A stretch of 64,000 nt of DNA from NCBI GenBank assembly GCA_036674765.1, contig JARVKI010000008.1:186001-250000 (forward strand). Reading direction: 5' to 3'. A program made the position numbers and the translations under genes. Shown one piece after another: positions 21,368-30,871 of the stretch. Source of the DNA: Seiridium cupressi (Eukaryota; Ascomycota; Sordariomycetes; Amphisphaeriales; Sporocadaceae). Below the pieces are notes generated by a model. The model was not told the origin of the DNA and made no database searches. It worked only from the letters and a program-made list of their open reading frames with translations. Position 1 is the stretch's first letter. Each line of letters begins with the position of its first letter.

Positions 21368-22462
21368 TTAGTGAAATGCACTGTCGACAGCCTCTTTGAA
21401 ACTCACCTTAAGTGGCACGGAACTGACAAAGAAGCTCCATCGCCCAAGCTCGTCGCATTTCTTAGCCAGGGCCTCCAAGTCGAACATCTCCCCAATTGGC
21501 AATCCCCAGCCACCTAACAGCCATTGGTGGAGCAGACCACCGCCCTGCATTTCCTCCTCCCAGCTTTCTCCTTTCCATGCTTTGCCCACCGCAGTATGGG
21601 GACCAGCAATGGGAGCTCTCTCGAAGCTCGGAGCGTCGCCGGCAACAGCCGCGAATCCTGACTCCCATATCCATTTCAAGACTTCCAGGCTAGCCTCCAC
21701 GCCGACAAAGTCGGGTTGCGGGCGCTCGGCAACAGCTCTCTGCTCGGAGCTATCAAGTTTCTCGTACGTTGCCGTGAAGCCGGAGCGTATGAATAGGATG
21801 TCGCCATCTCGGAAGGTGAGCTCCTGTTCGAGAGCCATCTGCTTTAGATGCGCTAGTGGAATGGAAGACGAGGTGAGTGGTTCAAGGGGCAAGGCGTGCC
21901 GTGCACAGAAAGAAACGTAGTCCAGCAAGACTCCACGACTGACTATACCACCTTTCTCGACCCAAGCGTCGATGCCTATGACCGAGGGATCTTTCAGAGC
22001 GTCTTGCGAGTGACCACCATAGTACTTCTTGGCTTTCTGATACCCTGAATTGCTGTTAGCCTTTTCCATTCCCACTAGGAATATATGGGTACTTGTTGAC
22101 TTGCCATAATGTCTGAATCCATCCCACTGCGAGCTGCACTGCGTATTGAAGTTCAGCGAATCATCATTGACCGTCCTCGGCTCGCCGTTTGGTTGTGTCC
22201 GGTTCTTGAGCTCCCAGCCAAACGGCGGCCGATCAAAGCTCGGGTGGGAAGGCTTGTCCAGCGACCAGTCCAAGGACACACGGTCACCGGTTCGTATCTC
22301 TTCTCTCGCCGCGGCGGCCACCACTGCCGGTGTCAGCAAGTTGAGAGCGCCCAGGGCGTCATCAGGTCCGTATAAGCCCCATGCATTGCCTGGTGGTCCA
22401 TCGGGTTTGAGGGGCAAAGTGGAGAAAGGAGGCCGCTTGGAGATTGTCGGCGGAGCTGCCAT
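21368..22462 (-). CDS. Cyclase/kynurenine-formamidase-like family protein (PF04199)
   Basis: Two exons (22462-22105 and 22044-21368), about 344 residues. Family blocks: GALNLLTP near the N-terminus, TQCSSQWDGFRHYG (the metal-binding HxGTHxD-like region is replaced, as in fungal members, by QWDGFRHYG), the segment GIVSRGVLLDY, then FRDGDILFIRSG and AVAGDAPSFE. The intron has a GC donor (GCAAGT...CAG), 60 nt, in frame; removing it restores HYGYQKAKK. Metal-dependent members hydrolyse cyclic amides or formyl-amides; fungal ones are mostly uncharacterised. In the cluster it could open a lactone or amide before the dehydratase (speculation). A CGGAAAAG box lies 168 nt upstream, making this the last gene of the motif-bearing cluster. 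The ATG at 22462 follows an in-frame TTG-led stretch with no earlier ATG. Confidence 0.88.
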   Translation of the reverse strand: MAAPPTISKRPPFSTLPLKPDGPPGNAWGLYGPDDALGALNLLTPAVVAAAAREEIRTGDRVSLDWSLDKPSHPSFDRPPFGWELKNRTQPNGEPRTVNDDSLNFNTQCSSQWDGFRHYGKSTSTHIFLVGMEKANSNSGYQKAKKYYGGHSQDALKDPSVIGIDAWVEKGGIVSRGVLLDYVSFCARHALPLEPLTSSSIPLAHLKQMALEQELTFRDGDILFIRSGFTATYEKLDSSEQRAVAERPQPDFVGVEASLEVLKWIWESGFAAVAGDAPSFERAPIAGPHTAVGKAWKGESWEEEMQGGGLLHQWLLGGWGLPIGEMFDLEALAKKCDELGRWSFFVSSVPLKVSFKEAVDSAFH

Positions 22463-23080
22463 GTTTTGCTTGATCAAATACAAATATAAGGCACGTTAGT
22501 AAAATACATATCTTTGGGCGTTTGCCAAGAGCCGATACTTGATGCCTTCTTATGACGTCGCAAGGCTATATGTGTGTGTTGTATGCCCGGTACGTCTAGG
22601 CCAACCGGCCGAAGACGCGGGTCCGGTGCCGGAAAAGTGCATCCCCGCAAAATGCAGACCGAATGCCGAGCAGCTCGCCGACTGCTTTCCCGAGTCGTCG
22701 TGATATTTGCTTCCATCTACAGTCCCGCTTACAACAATATATTCGAGTCTAGGCATGCACAGTAGTGCCGGAGCGCTTTGTCCTGCGCTAAGACGAGTAC
22801 TACAGCAAAGCCCGCGCTACAGAGGAATGATGACCTCGTTGGCACATGTCGTATGTTGGTAAATTTTAGCAATGAGGTTCAACGAATAAGACAACACCAA
22901 CCATCCTTGCGATATGGCTCGGGGAGGTAGTCTTGGACGATCGAACCATGCAATCTTAGAATGGGACATTGCGCTTTGTAGCGCAACGACAGACTACTCC
23001 GATCTTCACAAGTGTATCGTGTCTTGAGCCTGTACGTTGTGTCTCATACGTTTGGCTGAAATTCGGAAAGCCATCATCAC
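22463..23080. other. Intergenic region upstream of the cyclase gene
   Basis: About 620 nt with the cyclase promoter (box at 22630) and the 3' flank of the membrane protein gene. No gene seen. Confidence 0.6.
22630..22637 (+). promoter_or_regulatory. CGGAAAAG box upstream of the cyclase gene
   Basis: Exact copy in context GCCGGAAAAGT, 168 nt upstream of the cyclase ATG and in opposite orientation to the gene. Beyond this point no further copy is seen until 62.6 kb. Confidence 0.5.
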
Positions 23081-23974
23081 TTAATGAGGATCGTACATCT
23101 GCCCTGGCGGCCGCCTTACTTCATTCCCACCAGCTTCCCAAGCCTGTTGACCCTGAGAGCCTGGAGCTTCATGGACCGGACCCCCACCGGCCTCTTGGTA
23201 ATACATCTTTCCATCGACGGCATAATAGTGCTGTCCTCCAACACCGGCCGCGTCGGTAGCGTAGTATTGTGGCCCTCCACCCCCGGTTGCCTGTGCCTGG
23301 GCTGATGTAGTTGCGCTGCGACGCTTTTTTGTATTCCATGCCCACCACAGAGCGCCAAGAAGCAGGAGAAATCCCGCGACCACGCCTACTGCAATTCCGG
23401 CTACAGATCCCGCTCCAATATTGCCTCCACCTGTGGCGACCTGTGTGACAGTCGTGGTAGGGCCTGCGGCTGTGGTCGAGGCCGATGCCGAGGTTTGGGG
23501 CGTCGAAGTCGAAGTCGACGATTCCGTACTACTTATACTCGAAGAGGACGTCGTCGCTGGAGCATCGCTAATGTTGAAATAGTGTGACGTGAAAGCGCTA
23601 TCGTCTACGTCATCGAGTGATAGATAATAGACATTGTGATAGTCCGGATCAAGACCACCATACGATACTGTCCAATCCCACCCGGAGCCGGACATGTTCG
23701 CTTTTCTGGTTAGTGTGCATCTCTAACACAACTCTCTAGATAAGGGTGGTTTACTTCGGATAACCATGCAAGGACCGCCCCGCCCATCGCCGGGGAAGTT
23801 ATCCTGACAGAGCGTCATGGAAGCGTTTGAAACCGAAGACGTCCATGACATTTGCACTTCTTCGCCGATGTTGTAGTTCTTGTTGTCAGAATAGTCCTTA
23901 GTTGTGCCGGGTGTCCATGGTTGTTGGAATGAGTTGGCTCTTGGCACCAAGGAAGACGCCGATTCCGCCGCCAT
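23081..23974 (-). CDS. Single-pass cell-surface/membrane protein with Ser/Thr-rich stalk (function unknown)
   Basis: Two exons in my model (23974-23755 and 23700-23081), 279 residues from the first in-frame ATG. An extracellular beta-rich part (YNIGEEVQMSWTS, GSGWDWTVSYGGLDPD, FTSHYFNIS) is followed by a Ser/Thr-rich stalk, a hydrophobic membrane segment (AGIAVGVVAGFLLLLGALWW), a basic stop-transfer KKRR and a Gly/Tyr-rich cytoplasmic tail. This layout is common in fungal plasma-membrane wall sensors of the Mid2/Wsc type, but the ectodomain is not a WSC domain. The N-terminus is uncertain: related proteins start with a signal peptide, and the frame here is open upstream to about 24035 without an ATG, so a short first exon may be missing. 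The acceptor used (AG|CG) is the only one that restores the frame. Confidence 0.7.
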
Positions 23975-25145
23975 TACAGCCAGCGATTCAGACGGGATCA
24001 AGCATTCATGGAGTAAAAGGGAAACCTTCGATCAGGGCCTGGCGGATCATTGCGAATAGATATGCCAACAAGATACAGCATTAGCGCGAGGCCCCCAACG
24101 GTTCTCGAAATCCTCGGATGCTACTAAAGCAAGTTCCTACATTGGCTATGCTTGCTCAATCAATATCTCATTGGCGGAAAGCTGCAGGGATACCTTGAAA
24201 CTGAATCTGGGTGCAGAAAAAGTGCAATTCCACATAGCTCAGCCTCACCAAGTCTAGTCGGATATAAGCGCTAACGGTTCCCAGAGGGGGTGATCTGGTT
24301 ATCGGCTGGTCCATGTCCCCTGTGGCCGTGAAATTGCAATGGCCTCTGACCTACCAGCATGGCTTTGATACCAGGATATTGAACTAGGCAAGTCTATATC
24401 ATCCTAGAGGCAACGGGAAGACCAGCTGCCGTCCAAACTTAATCTTGCCTCAAAAAAAGTCCACGTAGCACTTCAAACCCTGCTGCGCAAATTGTACCCC
24501 GAAGGCCAGTCCCTAGAACGATTCAATTTTGGAGGTGATTGGCATAGTGGGACATGCGTACTTCGCGTCTGATATTGGAATCTGAGGGTGAGTGAGTATG
24601 CAGATTGAGTGTTTACTATGTATTTTAATCGTTGAGCTGTGTTTGTCTACATGATTAAGCAATGATTGATACCGGTGCGCTCTCACGAGGCTCTGTTCTC
24701 GGGGGCCTACAGACAATAGTGCTGACGCTAGAGACATGAGAGTCTGTTGATTCTTCGTTGCTAATCTAGAACGACCAGCAGAGGTATGCTTTCAATATGA
24801 GGCCACGTGAGCTTCAAATCATTACGCTGTGCCAACTCTCGTCCACGATTACAGTATCTCAGTGTACCTGGCAGCCTGGTGCATGCTATTATCGCCATGT
24901 CCCCGCACCCCACAACCCCGCAAAGCTTGGAAGCTCTATAAGCACTGCTAACGGCCTCGACTCGTACAAGCCTCTGCTTCAACACAGGCCCTCCGCAGCT
25001 CGTAGATCTGTCTGATGTCATGACAAGCTTCCACAAACTCGTGCATAAACCTACCGGGGGCATTGGCTCGCTGGCCAGTCACGTCCATGATGATGTATAT
25101 TCAGTCGGACATTTTGACATACTCTGGCATAATATCTCATGAATA
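23975..25145. other. Intergenic region, 1.2 kb
   Basis: Between divergent genes (membrane protein and secreted glycosidase). It should hold both promoters and possibly a missing first exon of the membrane protein around 24000-24100. No other coding signal. Confidence 0.5.
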
Positions 25146-27491
25146 ATGCGGCACTTCCCATTGATCCCGATCGCTTTCCTGGGGCTGGTATACGCCCAAT
25201 CCGGTGGTGATTGTACAGTAACCACACAATACTTGCCTGATCCCCCGTACGACAATTACTTTTACTCAGATTGCCATGTGGACGCGCAAGTCGTTATTAC
25301 CAGTCCATTGACGGATAGCAACCTCTCAATTCATTGATCCTAGGATCATTGTGGCATGGCCTGCTGGTAATAGTGGCATTGCTGCATTCTTCCAGCCCCG
25401 AGATGGCCCCAACGGAACGCTCAGTATTGGGCTTGTCAACTCCACTGTTGGCCAGTCGTTGAGCGTGTATTATGGCGATGTCAGCTTAAGCGACTTCCCT
25501 TATGTTGGTGTTCAGGGTGTGTTAGCTTTCAACTCGTCCGCTACTTTGACCGTGCCGATATTAGGTAGTGTGAGGACAATTCGCGATTTCACAGAAGGCC
25601 CGAGCCTGCTCCAACCTGTCATTCAAAATGCGATCAACATCACGCAATATAACGACACAGGTGCATCGATATCGAGATTATGGCTAGACAATGAGACTGT
25701 GTCGTATTTCAACATGGTGCCTTTTGGCGATGATAATGGCATCATCTCGCTCAACGCTGCAGACCGAACCATAAGCTTTGACGCCGGATCCTATCAATTT
25801 GAGGCGTACTTCAATTATCCCCAGCTCCAGCAACTGACGCCGGAAGAGGTGCTCAACGACGGCTCGTCTAATCTGGTCGAACAACAGCCCTCTCAGACCA
25901 CTTCGTTGTCGTTCTTGTCGTATTCAGAGAAGTTGTTGGCTGGTGCTTGGAGATTTCTGACCTACTTCGGCCGGGATAGCATGATCTCAGCTTTGCTGCT
26001 TGAGCCAGTTCTCAGCACAGGGAATGCCTCAGCAATGGAAGCAGTCATCGGAGCTGTACTGGAACGAATTAACAGGACAGGTACGTACCTCTTGCTATGC
26101 GGGCCGCAAAATACTGACGAACGTAAGACGGATCCGTCTGTCACGAGGAAACCCTTGGTGACTACGCAACATATCTCAACCTGCAGAACAACATCACGGG
26201 TCCAGATGCCACTGCAGCTATTTTTTTGTACCCCATGATTGACACGGACTTCTACCTGCCTATCTTGATGGACATTTACTTCTCGAAATACCCCGATCGC
26301 ATAGAGCCCCTGCTATCTAGAGCGGCAGGATCAATTGACACCGCCAACGAGAATCTCACCTATGCAGACCTAGCCTTTCGCAACGCGCAGAAGATTGTGA
26401 ACATCACAGCACATTTTGTGGGCAACCAAACAGTCCAGAATCTCATTCATCTCAAAGCAGGCGAGGTTGTTGGGCAGTGGCGAGATTCGACCTATGGGCT
26501 TGGTAATGGCAGGATACCGTTCGATGTCAATTGTGCTCTAGCACCTGCCGCACTCCGCGCTATCTCCCACCTATCTGCCTTAGGTGGTGTCTATCCTAGC
26601 ACGTCTTCGGCTACGACAGCACTGACGAACTCTTCCGAATGGTCGACACTGGCTCAGGGGAATGCGGTTGTGTGGGAAGAGAATACCCTCAAGTTCTTCG
26701 AAATCAACATCACCGAATATGATGCATCGGACCGTCTCAACGATTTTGTGGAAGAAGTAACCTTCTATGACGGTCCAAGCAATAATGATTCATTGCTAAC
26801 CTACGACGATGAGCCAAATGACACAATTACTTTCTACGCCATGGCCCTCAATGGCTCAGATTCGGTCGCCGACGACCTGGAAGCTTACGCCGCACCTATT
26901 CCCATCTTGCATAGCGATAATGGTTTCCACCTGTTCCTACTCAAGTTGAGTGGTGACTCAAGTCCGGATTATGCTCAGGCATATACTCGTTTCCTGAACA
27001 GCACCGCGCAATCTATTCTTCGCGATTTCCCAGCGGGCCTCCTTACACCGTCCGGTTTGATTGTTGCCAACCCAGCACTATCAGGCTCAGACACGTTGAT
27101 TGCCAATTTCACGAACTCTGCCTACCATGGCACCGTTATCTGGTCCTGGCAACTAGCCCTCATGGCCGAAGGCCTCCACCGGCAGCTCGCCTTCTGCAAT
27201 GCGACGCTAGGTTACCGGCCTCCGTACTGTGCCGATGAACCTGTATACAGCACCGTTCGCCAAGCTTACAACGTGCTTTGGGATAACATCGAGCAAAACG
27301 AAGCGCAGCTGCAGAGTGAAGTCTGGAGCTGGGTATTCGATGGAGATGCTTCGAGTAACGGAACGAGTAGAGATGGATTCACGACCGTGCCGTTGGGTTC
27401 TCTCCCTCCACCTCCGGGCGTCAGTGGGGGGAACAGTGAGCAATGTGAGGCAGCTATGGAGTTTAACATTCCTGGCTGTGGCACGAGATGA
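25146..27491 (+). CDS. Secreted six-hairpin glycosidase, glycogen-debranching-like (apparent frameshift near N-terminus)
   Basis: Begins with a signal peptide (RHFPLIPIAFLGLVYAQS). Residues 1-60 are in one frame up to about 25325; from about 25325 the family-like sequence continues in the +1 frame (FIDPRIIVAWPAGNSG), with stops at 25335 in the first frame. I found no GT..AG pair that fixes this. Downstream, one 47-nt intron (26081-26127) joins cleanly to give RINRTDGSVCHEETLGDYA. The catalytic region shows WRFLTYFGRDSM, the FGRD-type block of debranching-like (alpha/alpha)6 barrels, and GQWRDSTYGLGNGRIPFDVN. Many N-glycosylation sites (NxS/T) support secretion. About 760 residues if the shift is corrected. 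Possible explanations: sequencing or assembly error, recent pseudogene, or unusual decoding. Confidence 0.75.
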
Positions 27492-28141
27492 GAACTTTGC
27501 TTAACCTCTTTAAATTTAGAAGAGGATCAGTCCTCTTCTTACGGCAGTAGTAAAGTAATGGCTAGCAGACGCGTATTTGTGAATGGAGTTTCTAAATAAG
27601 TAAGCTCTGTCGTAAGTTGCAACGAATTATTTTTATTATCTCCCCCTCTCCCCAACAAGTCATTTAAAATCAACTCTTGTGTCGCACTTGCTGTCCAACA
27701 TGCAAGAATGATTGCCTTTTACTTATGGCCTGATCACCTCAATGCACAACCACAGTTATCTTGTCACTGTCAGATGCGCATGACGGCCTGTCAATGAAGT
27801 ACTATCCTTTGAGTCTGTGACTAGAAACTGGGGCATAGCAAGTGAATGTGGCCAATTCATCATGATTCTATTCAATAAACATCAAACCCTCAACTACTGA
27901 ATCAGGACCTCTTGTGTCCAGATAGTCCATAGTATGTTATTGATTCTCTCGATCGAAGACAGTGATTCCAGGTTCACAAAACCAAAACAATGAGAGAAAG
28001 TGATTATGTGGGTAAACAGCGTGAATCAAGTAGCCCAGGTCAATTTCTGACATATAAAAGGCCCATAACTGTTCTTTTCATGAACATAGCTTTCAGATTT
28101 ACAGATAAACCTCCTTCTCATCTCCAGCCAGGCCAGCCACC
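27492..28141. other. Intergenic region between glycosidase and Cys-rich protein
   Basis: About 650 nt. A short hairpin-like AGAGGATCAG/TCCTCTTCT sequence lies just after the glycosidase stop. No gene seen. Confidence 0.5.
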
Positions 28142-28570
28142 ATGGAACTTCAACAAAGCAACGGCAAGAGGAAGAGGCCCAATAAAGTCCCCCCGACGGA
28201 CAGAAACTTTAATCAACCTTATGATGCCGAAGATAGTTACCGTATGCATTGGCACCAAGACAACCTGCCGCGCCCGAAACCGGTAAGCTCGGATGGGGTA
28301 TGGGAAGAGCCCGAGCACAGAATGATGAACGCGCAGTGGGACTGCTGCCGATGCGACTTCACCAACAAGATACGCGACATGAAGTGTCAGAACGAAAGCT
28401 GCAAGCACAAGCAATGCAGGGATAGTTGCAGCCCGCTCAACCGTTACTGGGAGACCAAAATCGAACGCCACAGCAGCTGGACCTGGGAGAGTTACGAAAA
28501 GATACTCTGGAGGATTGGAGAACATCCGCCATGGAGACTGTGTCCCGCCTGCAACCCGGAATTGAGATAG
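28142..28570 (+). CDS. Small Cys-rich protein with RanBP2/zinc-ribbon-like motif (unknown function)
   Basis: 142 residues, single exon. No signal peptide. The N-terminal third is basic and disordered (GKRKRPNK). The centre has W-x-C-C-x2 ... with WDCCRCDFTNK, then C-x4-C and C-x3-C spacings ending RDSC, and the tail has RLCPACNPELR. The Trp-Cys-x2-Cys-x10-Cys-x4-Cys pattern resembles small RanBP2-type zinc-ribbon proteins seen as families of short hypotheticals in plant-associated ascomycetes. No known function. The Kozak context (CCACCATGG) around the ATG at 28142 is excellent, supporting it as a real gene. Confidence 0.65.
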   Translation: MELQQSNGKRKRPNKVPPTDRNFNQPYDAEDSYRMHWHQDNLPRPKPVSSDGVWEEPEHRMMNAQWDCCRCDFTNKIRDMKCQNESCKHKQCRDSCSPLNRYWETKIERHSSWTWESYEKILWRIGEHPPWRLCPACNPELR

Positions 28571-28940
28571 AACTACCTAGTCGTACATGATCTCGGTTGC
28601 CCTTGCATTACCATAGCGACGGGGGCCCTCTCTTTTCCTTCGTACGGATTGATATCTCTAAGGTATCAGTTTCGCAAAGGGTCAAGACTCGTTGCAGCTG
28701 CTGGTTGATTTTGATCGGTCAGGGGCCTGTCTCACGCAGCTCTGACGGCTTCTTGAATGGGGGTTATGGGTATCTATGCATGCTTAGGCATACATGAAAG
28801 GAAGTTCATACCTCAGCTTAGTACTTCCTCAATTGAGCTGCATTGCTACTAATATACACGTTTCAACACTAGCCTGCGATAAGTGATAGTCATACCCTCG
28901 AGCCTCTCCACCGGTAGCTTTGTTCCCTAGACTGCCCCAA
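28571..28940. other. Convergent intergenic region
   Basis: About 370 nt between two convergent stops. Probably both 3' UTRs. Nothing else seen. Confidence 0.5.
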
Positions 28941-29799
28941 TTAACAACTTGTCTTGATACTAGCAGTGGTGCATGCCGTTCCAGTAGCGCCACTCGCCGT
29001 CTTCGTCGGCTCGTCCCCGTCGTCGTTGCCTTCGTACTCCCAGCAGATGCTCGAGTCCTCGACGCAGCTGTCGTGGATGTAGGTCGTGTCACCATAGTTG
29101 CCGTTAACGCCGGCCACCACGCTTGCGTCGCTGACGAGGACGTTGTTGAAGGTGCTGTGCCGTGCGTACTGAGTATCGCAGTTGCCGCACGAGCGGTATA
29201 GCTTCCCGATGCTCGATGCCCAGAAGTTCTTGACTGCCACCGTGCCGGCGCCGTTGTGTTGGAGGACCTTGTCTTCAGCTCCGCGAGCGCCACCGCCGTT
29301 GACATATGAGACACCCGATGATGAGGTGCCCTTGAAAGTGGCCGCATCTTCGCAAACATCTGTCCACCAGCTTCACGTCGTGTCAGTTTGGTCGTCCAAC
29401 AGAATGATATGACCATCTTACACGTTATTCAGGGTACAGGTGCCGAGGCAGTGTACACCTTCACCATTGTTGGGCCCTGTAACGATTGTGAGCGTGAGCG
29501 TTCTTCGTTGATCTTGGTTGGGTTCTCATACCAATAATGGCATTGCTCAGCACAGCTCCATCCTCAAGGATAAAGACAGCATCCGAATCACCGCCCTCAG
29601 CCTGCTCGCTGCAAGTACTAGGGCTTCGATCCCATTGGTACATGCTGCCATCGAAACTGGCACTGGCGGCAATGGTCTTGACAGCCGATAAGGCGGTGGT
29701 TCCCGAGGAAGCAGGGAAAGACGTCTGCAGGTTGGTATTGGTTGTGGCGGCCGAAGCCAAGACCGTAAGGCCGAAAAGAGCAAGGAATGTAGAAGACAT
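28941..29799 (-). CDS. Secreted pectate lyase, polysaccharide lyase family 3
   Basis: Three exons (29799-29532, 29476-29422, 29370-28941), 250 residues. N-terminal signal peptide (STFLALFGLTVLASA). PL3 features: the blocks DAVFILEDGAVLSNAIIG, GVHCLGTCTLNNVWW, VCEDAATFKG and GGGARGAEDKVLQHNG, followed by the Cys-rich RSCGNCDTQYARHS. The enzyme cleaves de-esterified pectin by beta-elimination outside the cell in a Ca-dependent way, a plant-cell-wall degrading function. The ATG at 29799 is preferred since it starts directly with the signal peptide; no earlier ATG in frame. Nearby secreted glycosidase and pectate lyase are not obviously linked by shared promoter motifs. Confidence 0.93.
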
Positions 29800-30871
29800 A
29801 ATGGGCGGGTTCAAGGCAAGATTCAAGCGTCAAGTCCACAGCTGTAAGAACCTTGCAGGACCAAGACTTTCCCAAGCATTGCCAAGCGCAGAGATCGCCA
29901 TATTTATAAATCTGCGATTTGACGGGAAAGCTTGTCAAAAGCTTCTTTCGTCTTTCCTGCTGCCAAGATGTCCCGGGGGCGATTCACCTTCAACGAGGGG
30001 TCGTGCCAGAAGTTGATTAAGTCGGGAGTACCATCGTATGGCCATGCCGTCTTGGCGCAGAGTCTTGGCAAGCTACACTTTCGAAGAATGCACGAATAGG
30101 GTGTTATATAGCTTTTCGAGATGGACATTAAACCCCTTTGAGCCAGGAAGAGCCCGTGCCGAGCGAGGTGGCCGATGTACTGTAGGTCACTCAGTAAGCG
30201 ACAACAACCGGCCGAGCCAGTTTTCTCGGTTGTCGGTCGCCGAGGGTACGAACTTGGAGGTCATGTATCGATATTCTGAAAATCTGCTTTGTCTAAAATC
30301 TCAGGTGTCGACCTGACACTGGGTTTGCGCCCGTGGCTGTGGTTGGTGGGGAATATCTCCAATCCCTTTGCTTTTAGCAAAGGCTCTACCAACTGGAGAG
30401 CGTAGAAGATGCTGCCGGCCGCTGAATCCACATGATTGGAGGAAGTTTCCTGAGGAGAATGTGGAGAACCTGGACTGCCGCCATACTCGAAGCATCGCTG
30501 GGTTTTCGGGTTTTCGAGCGACCGGTTCTATGCTTCTTTGGACGACATGATGGGATTATCTACCTGCAACCAAATTACAAGCTGGCAACCTTGTTCTGCA
30601 TGACTCTGCAACAACAATGTCACGTGTTGCTGGAGCTATCGAGGTTTTCTCTCACGCCGCAACCCTTTGCACTGTTCACTGGTTTACTGATTTCAGTAGA
30701 GAAGGACGCTACTATGCAGTGTTGTTGATATTTCCCTACGTTCCATTGTTATGTTCAACCGAATGGTCTCATTATCATAGCTAAAGCGAAATATTGACCT
30801 TAAATGGTGTTTTTAACCCAAAGATATGCTGACATTCCATGCTATACCTCTTTCCCGATCGAGTGCCGACG
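29800..30871. other. Intergenic region between pectate lyase and DIM-2
   Basis: About 1.07 kb. It should contain the pectate lyase promoter and the DIM-2 3' end. Only short overlapping frames; none supported. Confidence 0.5.

Noticed and set aside
25290..25343. Intron explaining the glycosidase frame change
   Set aside because: GTCGTT...CTAG would remove conserved residues and leaves the downstream exon in the wrong phase; other nearby GT sites also fail.
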